A stretch of 41,567 nt of DNA from Methanobacteriota archaeon (GTDB taxonomy: Archaea > Thermoplasmatota > Poseidoniia > Poseidoniales > Poseidoniaceae): contig NZFU01000021.1 of the NCBI GenBank assembly GCA_002689345.1, positions 1-41,567 of the forward strand, in the 5' to 3' direction. Shown here one piece after another: positions 29,779 to 37,824 of this stretch. Below the pieces are notes generated by a model. That model ran no database searches. It was not told the DNA's origin and saw only the letters and a program-made list of their open reading frames with translations. Each line of letters opens with the position of its first letter. Position 1 is the stretch's first letter. The translations under genes were made by a program, and so were the position numbers.

Positions 29779-30549
29779 TCAGTCCACTCTGAATTTTTCT
29801 TTACACATTGGACAGCGTACATTACCAGAGAAATCGCTTGGAACTTTGAGTGACTTGGAGCAATGGTCACAGGAAATAACAACCTTATCCTCTACACTTG
29901 GGGGTGTAGAATTCGTTGATTGTGCAGAACTGCGCACCGTATTCACTTTACCGATTACAGAGTTGAATAATTGTGATTCTCCTTCCTTAAACTCATTTGG
30001 AGCAGCCAATAATGGAATACTAACTATCATTATACAACTTGCTGAACAGCAGATTGTCCATTCTAGTGGAAATACATCTCCCATTCCAATAGAAAGTGGG
30101 CTGAATTCATTATGATAAATTATTGATAATGAACCTGAAATTAATAGAACTATCAATGTCCCATAAATCCCCTCTTTATGGCCCTGCATTGTAATTACTC
30201 CACATAACAAGTAACCTAATCCAAGGGCTATGGCAATAAGTGCCTCAAAACCTGAACCTTCTCCATCGAAAGTCAAGAACATCATTCCAACGTATGATCT
30301 AAACATTGCATAAAATATAATCAGAAGACCCCAAACTACTGGAAACACTTTGCTAGTATTTTCCAATCTGATAATTTGTGGTGCGAATTGAGTCATTTGT
30401 TGCATAGGAATATTCACTTGCTGAGGTAATTCACCCTCATCATCTTCCATCAAGCGAATTACAACTTCAGCCTTATTGCCACTAACACGCAATCCTCTAT
30501 CCTTACACATAGTTTTGAGTTGGATTAGAGTCATACTGTCGTAATTCAT
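29779..30549 (-). CDS. SAP-domain, multi-TM, C-terminal zinc-ribbon membrane protein
   Basis: N-term MTLIQLKTMCKDRGLRVSGNKAEVVIRLM (SAP), central TM helices, C-term ISCDHCSKSLKVPSDFSGNVRCPMCKEKFRVD. Confidence 0.75.
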   Translation of the reverse strand: MNYDSMTLIQLKTMCKDRGLRVSGNKAEVVIRLMEDDEGELPQQVNIPMQQMTQFAPQIIRLENTSKVFPVVWGLLIIFYAMFRSYVGMMFLTFDGEGSGFEALIAIALGLGYLLCGVITMQGHKEGIYGTLIVLLISGSLSIIYHNEFSPLSIGMGDVFPLEWTICCSASCIMIVSIPLLAAPNEFKEGESQLFNSVIGKVNTVRSSAQSTNSTPPSVEDKVVISCDHCSKSLKVPSDFSGNVRCPMCKEKFRVD

Positions 30550-30582
30550 AACATCGACTAAACCTATTCATTAATCAATATT

Positions 30583-30598
30583 AACCCGTTTTCGGGTT
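30583..30598 (-). terminator. Hairpin AACCCG-AAAA-CGGGTT then AATATTGATT, downstream of the cytb-Hdr fusion
   Basis: Perfect 6-bp stem with 4-nt loop located 3' of the stop codon at 30609 on the minus strand. Confidence 0.4.
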
Positions 30599-30608
30599 TG
30601 ATACTTGA

Positions 30609-33422
30609 TTATGCTTCAGCAGGAACATGCACGGTTGCAGTTTCTTCAGCCATCGATTTCTTCGCCTCTACTTGACGAGCAAGGAAAGAGACAACATCTA
30701 GAATCTCGATGTCATATTTCTCTTCATCTTCGAATTTGAGACATTCAAAGTGTGAAACACATTTTGGACAAGATGTAATCATCATATCTGCTCCCGTATT
30801 TTTTATTTCTTCCATACGAGAAACTCTCAAGGAACGAGCGTTTTCATTACATGACATCATGCTTGAAACTCCACAGCACATTGCATCTTCACCGTGATGC
30901 TCCATCTCAACAAGTTCAACACCTTCAACGCCTGCTACCAGTTCACGTGGCTCATCATAGATGCCCATTTGTCGACCAAGTCTACATGGGTCATGATAAG
31001 TTACTGTCAACTCATCTTCAGCCTTCATCTTCATGTCAAATCCATTCTCGATTAGGTATTCAGTGGTATGCATTACCTTGACCCCTTCTAACTCATAGTC
31101 ACGTGCAAATGTACGGAAACATTCAGCACATGAAGAGACTAGAGTATCGATTCCAGAAGCTTCAATCTTCTTTTGGTTGTATGATTTTAGTTTGTCGAAA
31201 ACTTCGTCAAGTCCCTGCCACTTTTGATCGTGGCCACAACACTTCAAGAAATCACGGCCAAGGTATGAAACCTCAGTGCCCATTTCCTCGAATAATGTAA
31301 ATGCAGCGTTTGTGGTGTCTCCTAAGTTCATGTCACCTTCATTGAGGTGGCTGAATACCATTTCTTGGTCTAGGTAGTCGACGCATCCAGGATAGTATCC
31401 AACATTGGAATCGATTGGATAGTCCTTTACCGATACGAAGTCTTTGTCGCTGTCTTCTTCCGCTTCTGCAGCAAGAACTGCTTGTAATACTGTGTGTGGT
31501 ATTTCTGCGGCAGGTCCCCCTACAATTAGAGAGCGGCGAATATCTACGTATGAATCGTAATCCACAAGTTGAGGGCATGCATTGGTACATGCGGTACAGG
31601 TTAGACAGGAATACATCGGAACTCCATCATCTTCATTATTCCAAGAGTTGTAAATGATGTTCAACTTGTCTCCAGCATTGAATAATCTAACAGGGCAAGC
31701 ATCATCACAAAGGTCACATCCGTAACATTTGTTCATTTCGAATTCGTATCCTCTTGCCATATTTCTTAGTATTACGAATACAATCGCTCCTGCGGTTAGA
31801 CATGGAATGAACATTGCATAGGTTAGTTTAGCATCCAGAGACTTTGGATTTGAATGGTATGTTGGGTTTACAATAACTCCCATGTTCTCACCTTCTAATT
31901 CCATATCTAAGGAATTAGAGATGTCGACAACGTGTCCTGCTAATCCATTACCAGCATCATCATCGTACAATAGAAGTGGCTGGAATGCCTTAATTGTCAA
32001 GGTTGTTTCAACGGTTACACTTTCGTTGGTCCTTAGACCATCAGTGGATTCAACTGTGAATACATAATCATAGATTCCAGCTTCCAGTTCAATACCTGTT
32101 TCACCAGTATTACAATCGGTTTCAATAACAGTTTTATCGGTATCATGTTCTGAGATTACAAGGCTTGATACAATCATACTAGATGTTGAATCTCCTCCGT
32201 CAATAATAACCTCACTCGCTCTAGTAGCGCAAGTAGCATCGACTGGAACTGTTTTGAAATCTACATCATCAGGCCAATACTGGTCTGTGATGATGAATGA
32301 ACCAGTTGCATAGATCGAATCATCGGCTGAATAGTTGCTAATTCTCATAGCACCATTTGTTCCCACTGCGGCATCTAGGTCTTGTTGATGACCGTTTTCA
32401 TCTGAGAAATCTATCAGATAATATCTCGCGGGTTGGTATATGTTCCAATCCATCCAAGCAGCTGCAGGAACAATCTCGCCATCGAATCCTTGAGCATCCA
32501 TGAATTCATTACGCTCATGAACATGAATATCAGTTGGCTGAGAGCGCATGTCCTCTAACTCATCATAATCTGCAATCGTTAGAAGTCCTTTAGCATCCCA
32601 GAATCCATTGTCATAAACAGGGTATGATACCACACTAGCAGCGGTTGCAACAATGAATGCTCCAACAATTAATTTCTTTCCATGTGCGGGAGTAAATCTT
32701 GCACCCCATGCATTATTGAAAAGCCACTTAGCAATGAAGTAGATTACAATCCATAACAGAATACCCGTCATTATCCACGGTATCATATTGAATAAATCAG
32801 CAATCCAAGGGTCCCTCGTACCACAAATCAAATCTCCATGGCTATCGAGTTTACAGTAATCGCTCCTATTCTTCCCATACAATTCGAGGAAGATATTGAT
32901 TGAGAATACCGAGATGAACCAAATGTGAGCCAGGTAAACAGCACCAGCACTTGCAAACCAAGGGTCTTCAACTGGGCGCTTTTCACGTCCGCCTAGGAAT
33001 GGAGGCAATGCAAGGATTCCGACAGGGATTCCAGTCAGGAATGCACCCCACCATGCAGCGTTCCATGGGAAGGAAGGCTGTCCGAAGAAATCGCCGACCG
33101 GACCTAATGGTACGTCGAACTGAGGAAGATATTCTCCCCATCTTAGGTATCCATAAGAGAACAATACATACCAGTCAGGGAATACGAAACCTGCTTGTGC
33201 GAAAGGATCTGCTGCACTGTGCAATGGTGGTGGAATTAGCCATGCATAGAATAGTAATACACATCCCATAAACGCGAAGATTAGGGTGTCACGAAGGACT
33301 TCATGTGGCCAGAAACCATGTCCTGTACGAGTCCGCATCCTTCTTTCATCAGCAGTTTCTAGTTTCTCTTTTTCATCCATGTAGGACGAAGCAACTGCGC
33401 CAAGATTCTCTATTAATCCCAT
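30609..33422 (-). CDS. Fusion: cytochrome b C-terminal half (subunit IV-like) + extracytoplasmic insert + dicluster ferredoxin + two CCG domains (HdrD/GlpC-like)
   Basis: FPDWYVLFSYGYLR (PEWY-like Qo motif), CYGCDLCDDACPVRLF and CLTCTACTNACPQLV ferredoxin motifs, then PGCVDYL..KCCGHD..CAEC and DPCRLGR..MCCGVS..CPKC. Confidence 0.88.
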   Translation of the reverse strand: MGLIENLGAVASSYMDEKEKLETADERRMRTRTGHGFWPHEVLRDTLIFAFMGCVLLFYAWLIPPPLHSAADPFAQAGFVFPDWYVLFSYGYLRWGEYLPQFDVPLGPVGDFFGQPSFPWNAAWWGAFLTGIPVGILALPPFLGGREKRPVEDPWFASAGAVYLAHIWFISVFSINIFLELYGKNRSDYCKLDSHGDLICGTRDPWIADLFNMIPWIMTGILLWIVIYFIAKWLFNNAWGARFTPAHGKKLIVGAFIVATAASVVSYPVYDNGFWDAKGLLTIADYDELEDMRSQPTDIHVHERNEFMDAQGFDGEIVPAAAWMDWNIYQPARYYLIDFSDENGHQQDLDAAVGTNGAMRISNYSADDSIYATGSFIITDQYWPDDVDFKTVPVDATCATRASEVIIDGGDSTSSMIVSSLVISEHDTDKTVIETDCNTGETGIELEAGIYDYVFTVESTDGLRTNESVTVETTLTIKAFQPLLLYDDDAGNGLAGHVVDISNSLDMELEGENMGVIVNPTYHSNPKSLDAKLTYAMFIPCLTAGAIVFVILRNMARGYEFEMNKCYGCDLCDDACPVRLFNAGDKLNIIYNSWNNEDDGVPMYSCLTCTACTNACPQLVDYDSYVDIRRSLIVGGPAAEIPHTVLQAVLAAEAEEDSDKDFVSVKDYPIDSNVGYYPGCVDYLDQEMVFSHLNEGDMNLGDTTNAAFTLFEEMGTEVSYLGRDFLKCCGHDQKWQGLDEVFDKLKSYNQKKIEASGIDTLVSSCAECFRTFARDYELEGVKVMHTTEYLIENGFDMKMKAEDELTVTYHDPCRLGRQMGIYDEPRELVAGVEGVELVEMEHHGEDAMCCGVSSMMSCNENARSLRVSRMEEIKNTGADMMITSCPKCVSHFECLKFEDEEKYDIEILDVVSFLARQVEAKKSMAEETATVHVPAEA

Positions 33423-33439
33423 ATTTCAAACCTCCAATA

Positions 33440-34306
33440 TCAGTGCGGCTCCGCAATTCCTTGAACCCATACAATGAACAAATGTATTATGATCAATGTA
33501 GTTACAATAACCGGCAAAATAAACACGTGAATGAAATACATACGTGTTACTGTGCGATGAGATAGTGATGATCCTCCGAATAATAATGTAGCAATATATT
33601 TCCCAATAAGAGGAGTTGAATTTGCGAGATTGATTCCAATTACAGCAGCTCCATATGCTAGGCTATCCCAAGGTAGTAGGTATCCTGAATATCCAAAGAC
33701 AATAGTCAATGCCATGAGTGCAACTCCAATCAACCAATTCAGTTCACGAGGGTTTCTGTAAGCGCCTGTGAAGTATACTCTACACATGTGGAGGAATACT
33801 GATGCTACCATGAAGTGTGTACCCCAATGGTGTACTGCGCGGATAATATAGCCGAACGGCAACTGTGTCATGATGAATTGCATACTTGCGTATGCAGGAG
33901 ATGGGTCTCCTTCTCCGCCAGGGACATAGTAGATTCCAAGAACAGTTCCTGTGATAACTAGGATGATGAATGATAGGAATGAAATTCCTCCTAAGCAGTA
34001 TAACGGGTACCAATACCAAATGATTCTCAACTTATACTTCTCAGCGTGTGTTAGTGGCATCTGCCTGTGCATGTTGTAGTATGCACCTTTGCTCATGTTC
34101 CAATAATCCTGTATTCTGAAACGAGTATCTAGGAACGAGAATACCCAGAGGAACGTTCTCTCAGCGAATCCCATCTTGCCGCTAGTTTCTACAGCGCGTA
34201 GAATCTCACGGCGAGGGATGTCCTCGTTTTCCTTACGAAGTGTAAATGCAATCAAGACAATGATGAATGCAATAAAGAACCAAAGTACCCAGAATATTGT
34301 GCTCAT
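33440..34306 (-). CDS. Cytochrome b N-terminal half (b6-like)
   Basis: VHHWGTHFMVASVFLHMCRVYFTGAYRNPRELNWLIGVALMALTIVFGYSGYLLPWD, second His pair in SHRTVTRMYFIHVFILPVIVTTLIIIHLFIVW. Confidence 0.95.
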   Translation of the reverse strand: MSTIFWVLWFFIAFIIVLIAFTLRKENEDIPRREILRAVETSGKMGFAERTFLWVFSFLDTRFRIQDYWNMSKGAYYNMHRQMPLTHAEKYKLRIIWYWYPLYCLGGISFLSFIILVITGTVLGIYYVPGGEGDPSPAYASMQFIMTQLPFGYIIRAVHHWGTHFMVASVFLHMCRVYFTGAYRNPRELNWLIGVALMALTIVFGYSGYLLPWDSLAYGAAVIGINLANSTPLIGKYIATLLFGGSSLSHRTVTRMYFIHVFILPVIVTTLIIIHLFIVWVQGIAEPH

Positions 34307-34315
34307 ATCTTCACC

Positions 34316-35164
34316 TCAGTCGCAATAGGTCAGCCAGCCCGTGTAATCTGTAGACGCCTCAATGGTGTCTCCATTCATAATGATAGGAATAATTGGTAAT
34401 CCTACAGGCGCAGGTCCACCTGCACGTCGAATTCCTAAGTATTCGAAAGATGCTCCAGTTGAACGGTTAGCATTTCTGTTGACTTCAATAGCGGTGGGGT
34501 CGAATCGGCTTGAGTGGCATATGCAGAACATTTTACTTCCACCATCATCTCCTCCACCAGGAGTCCAGTTGTCATCTGTGAATGAGTTTGAGACCAGTTG
34601 CCATCCAGGGATACAACAAAGATGTGTGCATCTTGAGAAACTCATTACTAGATTGTTATTTGGATCGAAAATATCTGGGTTACCTAGTAGGTATTCTGTG
34701 GCGTGGCCGACATAATTTCCTCCAATGTCATAGCCTGCCATTTCTTGGAAACGTGGTGAATTGTCTGCAATCGGTGTTACCGCATTAGTTGCGTGAGGCA
34801 CATAGTTGACAATTACAGGAAGGCCATTCCACACACCCTGTGCTCCAGACATACCTACATTTGAGTTAGCGGCTTCAGTTTCAAAGTCCGATTTCATCAT
34901 TGGTTGGAGGTGTTTTGCCCCATACCATGCTTCATCTTCACGACCCTTGGCCCAATACAGAACCGAAGCATCTCCTCCGCCTCCACCTGATGGTGGAAGT
35001 AAAATTGATGCGAAACCAAGTGCTCCAAGTGTTGCTGCTAATACTCCACCTACTGCATTGAATCCATGGCGCATAAATTGGCGGCGGTTAACCGACATGG
35101 CCCCATCTTCAATCAATGAGGTCCCATCGATAGCTGGTGCTGGTCTTAATTTCATATCATCCAT
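34316..35164 (-). CDS. Rieske 2Fe-2S protein with Tat-like N-terminus
   Basis: CTHLCCIPGW...MFCICHSSRFDPT; NRRQFMRHGFNAVGGVLAATLGALGFA. ATG 35164 (after GGTGATCT) fits better than the track start 35236, which overlaps the upstream gene. Confidence 0.9.
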   Translation of the reverse strand: MDDMKLRPAPAIDGTSLIEDGAMSVNRRQFMRHGFNAVGGVLAATLGALGFASILLPPSGGGGGDASVLYWAKGREDEAWYGAKHLQPMMKSDFETEAANSNVGMSGAQGVWNGLPVIVNYVPHATNAVTPIADNSPRFQEMAGYDIGGNYVGHATEYLLGNPDIFDPNNNLVMSFSRCTHLCCIPGWQLVSNSFTDDNWTPGGGDDGGSKMFCICHSSRFDPTAIEVNRNANRSTGASFEYLGIRRAGGPAPVGLPIIPIIMNGDTIEASTDYTGWLTYCD

Positions 35165-35168
35165 AAGA

Positions 35169-35624
35169 TCACCAATTGTATTCTCTCCAGTCCTTCTGAT
35201 GTTCAGGGACATACTTGTTTTGGCTATGCTTGACAATGATGGTATTTGGTAGAACCCACTTCATGTAAACTATGCCCATCATAATTAGAGTGCTAGTTCC
35301 CATTGCCAAGTGGTAGGATAATAGTTGTTGGTCCCAAGCCGAGCCATTTAGTAGACCGTATAGCATGGTTCCGAACCAGTACAAGCTCCAGAATATTCCC
35401 CATCCAAAGAAGAATATAGTCAGTGCTGAACTTCCAGATGGGGCTAATGATGCTGAAACAACGGTTCCTGATTCTGCAAGATTGAACACGCCGTGGTTAA
35501 TGGCAGCATCCATTTGCTCTTCGGTCAAGGCAGCATCTTCAAGAGCGGTTCTAGCATCTTTGACGCTGACCTTGCCCGAGGCAACCTTTTCCAATAATTG
35601 GGTAATGGTATCTTTTGCCATCAC
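35169..35624 (-). CDS. Two-TM accessory subunit of the bc-type complex, unknown
   Basis: 151-aa ORF between the Rieske and the Reeler-like gene; soluble N-terminus then two hydrophobic helices. Confidence 0.65.
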   Translation of the reverse strand: MMAKDTITQLLEKVASGKVSVKDARTALEDAALTEEQMDAAINHGVFNLAESGTVVSASLAPSGSSALTIFFFGWGIFWSLYWFGTMLYGLLNGSAWDQQLLSYHLAMGTSTLIMMGIVYMKWVLPNTIIVKHSQNKYVPEHQKDWREYNW

Positions 35625-36532
35625 TGGTCACCTCTTCTGTTAACCTTGTACCTTAGTCGTAATAGGTTTGAACGTCCTTTGTAGGAGGTTGAGAATCCAT
35701 ATCTTAGTAGTAGTCCACAAAATACGATCACAGCGATAACTGCTCCGAATCCAAGCAGTCCAAGCCAGTGTGCTCTGAATTGAGCACCCATGGTGTGTAG
35801 GTCGATTTCGCCAGAACTACCTTCAGGTGCTTCAGGGGTTCCGCTTCCTGCGATTAAGGTACGTGTTCCTCTTCCATCATCTTCTTCAACTTCGATTAAG
35901 TTGAAAACAAGTTGATTCCAATTATCCCCTGCAGGACCGTCGGCTCCATTTACTGCATTAGCACTAATCCAGAAATCAACATGGCCAACTCCTGCTTCAG
36001 GAGCAATCCAAGTTAGTTCAAAGATTCTAGTTGCAGATGAAGAATGTGAACGTGTAGCAGAGTCTTCTTCCCATGCGTCTCCATCGCCAGATAATTCTCC
36101 AGCACTAACTCTGGCTGAGAATCCACCAAGAGCAGTGTCTGGGCCACCTATGATTTCCAAACGCATATTGTACTCTTCACCAGTGGTCCAAGTGTGGGGT
36201 ACATCGACAAGGATTACCATGACCGAATTACTAGGGTCTCCTCCATGACAAAGGCACCCTTCTTTGGCTACATCATCAATCGTCTGGTCTCCATTAATTT
36301 GTTCTCCACCAATTCCGTTTGGGTAAGCATTGCTTAGCCCCGGAAGCAGCATCAAAGATACAAGGATTAGGGGTAGCAGACTTCGGATGAAAACCCGTGA
36401 TGTGCGCATAGCGTATCCCAACCGATTTATGCGACTTGGATTGCGCCTATAATCGTTCCTTGCCCTATCTTCGATAGGGGGTAGTGCAGTGTTACTTTTT
36501 GCTCTTGTTTTTGCCCAAACATACAATGGCAA
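35621..36532 (-). CDS. Reeler-like / choice-of-anchor V type secreted membrane-anchored protein with CxCH motif
   Basis: Signal-like SLLPLILVSLMLLPGLSNA, EGCLCHGGDPSNS, beta-sandwich GGFSARVSAGELSGDGDAW..., C-terminal TM. Confidence 0.7.
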   Translation of the reverse strand: MPLYVWAKTRAKSNTALPPIEDRARNDYRRNPSRINRLGYAMRTSRVFIRSLLPLILVSLMLLPGLSNAYPNGIGGEQINGDQTIDDVAKEGCLCHGGDPSNSVMVILVDVPHTWTTGEEYNMRLEIIGGPDTALGGFSARVSAGELSGDGDAWEEDSATRSHSSSATRIFELTWIAPEAGVGHVDFWISANAVNGADGPAGDNWNQLVFNLIEVEEDDGRGTRTLIAGSGTPEAPEGSSGEIDLHTMGAQFRAHWLGLLGFGAVIAVIVFCGLLLRYGFSTSYKGRSNLLRLRYKVNRRGDQ

Positions 36533-36563
36533 ACCATATGTTCAATTACGGTGAGCAAGGTTC

Positions 36564-36869
36564 ATGTCAGACCACCCTTTTGAGAATACTTATGACCTCT
36601 CAAACGACCAATTATTGTCATTAGAACAAGCTGAAGAAGAAATGCTCAGAAATAATCTTGGCAAGGCCGAGAATCTTCTACTTTCGATGTTGAAAGAAGA
36701 TGATGAATGCATACCCGTCCTCAATAATTTAGCGCACCTTTATGGTAGACATTTTTCAGATTTCGAAAAGGCTGTTGAACTCTATGACAAGGTTTTGGCA
36801 TTAGAGCCCGATAATGCTTGGGCTAGAGATGCTAGGCGTCGTTATCTGAGATATGTGGGCAGAGATTGA
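36564..36869 (+). CDS. TPR-like small protein
   Basis: NLGKAENLLLSMLKEDDECIPVLNNLAHLYGRHFSDFEKAVELYDKVLALEPDNAWA repeats. Confidence 0.75.
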   Translation: MSDHPFENTYDLSNDQLLSLEQAEEEMLRNNLGKAENLLLSMLKEDDECIPVLNNLAHLYGRHFSDFEKAVELYDKVLALEPDNAWARDARRRYLRYVGRD

Positions 36870-36894
36870 ATAACCTCCACTCAAAGGGCTTAGC

Positions 36895-37824
36895 ATGGAT
36901 GGCGCCCAGATATTGATTGCTGGCGTCGGCGGGCTAGGTGGCTCTTGGGCTCAGCGTGCTCATTCTAGAACCGGTCATGGAATAGATTTGGTTTTGATCG
37001 ATGCAGATGAGTCTACATTCAACACTCCGGATGCACATGTCATTCGTTTGGGTAAGGATTTAGATTCAGCCGGATGTGCTGCTCTTCCACCTTTGGGGGA
37101 GCAAAGAATGCGCCAGGCTGCGAGTGTTTCTAGAACATTACTCGATGGAGTTGAAATGGTTATTCTTTTGACTGGACTAGGTGGTGGTACTGGGACTGGT
37201 GCCGCACCTGAATTTGCCAGGCAGGCTCGACTATCAGGAGCAATTGTAATCTCTATTGCAGCAATTCCTTTCGAGGCCCAAGAAACCAGATTAAAAGTCA
37301 GCAGAGAAGGTCTATCAAAATTAGAAGCCAATTCGGATGTATGCGTCCGGCTAGATTTGGATAGGTTGGCTTGGCAAGCTAGAGAGAGAGGTACTGATTG
37401 GAGATTAGGAGCGTCTTGGGTTGAAGAATTTGTAGATGGTCTTGTAAGGACATTGATGAGATTAGGTTTAATCAATCTAGATATGATGGATTTGAAAACT
37501 ATAGTTGGACATTCCGGAGGCTCAACGTTGATGGTTGGACAAGGCGATCCTGATGACGCAAATGGATTGCTCCAAGACGCATTAAGTGCACCTTTAGCCG
37601 ACCTTTCTCTCGATGGTGCAAAGGCTTGTTTATTGCAGATTGAAGGTGGCCCAGGTATGACTGTGGGCCAAGTTGGATTAATCGCCGATGCATTTACTGC
37701 ACGATTTGATGAAGATGCTCAAGTAATACTTGGAGCAAGAGTTAGTGATGATTTGCGCGGTAAGATTAGAGTTGTTGCTGTTGTAGCAGGACTGGAAGAG
37801 AAATCTAATCTAAGCCTCGTCTGA
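36895..37824 (+). CDS. FtsZ/tubulin superfamily GTPase, divergent
   Basis: GVGGLGGSWAQRA, tubulin signature LLTGLGGGTGTGAAPEFAR, T7-like NLDMMDLKTIV. Confidence 0.85.
   Translation: MDGAQILIAGVGGLGGSWAQRAHSRTGHGIDLVLIDADESTFNTPDAHVIRLGKDLDSAGCAALPPLGEQRMRQAASVSRTLLDGVEMVILLTGLGGGTGTGAAPEFARQARLSGAIVISIAAIPFEAQETRLKVSREGLSKLEANSDVCVRLDLDRLAWQARERGTDWRLGASWVEEFVDGLVRTLMRLGLINLDMMDLKTIVGHSGGSTLMVGQGDPDDANGLLQDALSAPLADLSLDGAKACLLQIEGGPGMTVGQVGLIADAFTARFDEDAQVILGARVSDDLRGKIRVVAVVAGLEEKSNLSLV

Noticed and set aside
29771-30115. 114-aa plus-strand ORF continuing the ferredoxin operon by overlap
   Set aside because: Antisense to the C-terminal zinc ribbon of the SAP/TM protein; translation shows no domain.
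34806-35252. 148-aa plus-strand ORF
   Set aside because: Antisense to the Rieske gene.
36975-37475. 166-aa minus-strand ORF
   Set aside because: Antisense to the FtsZ-family gene.
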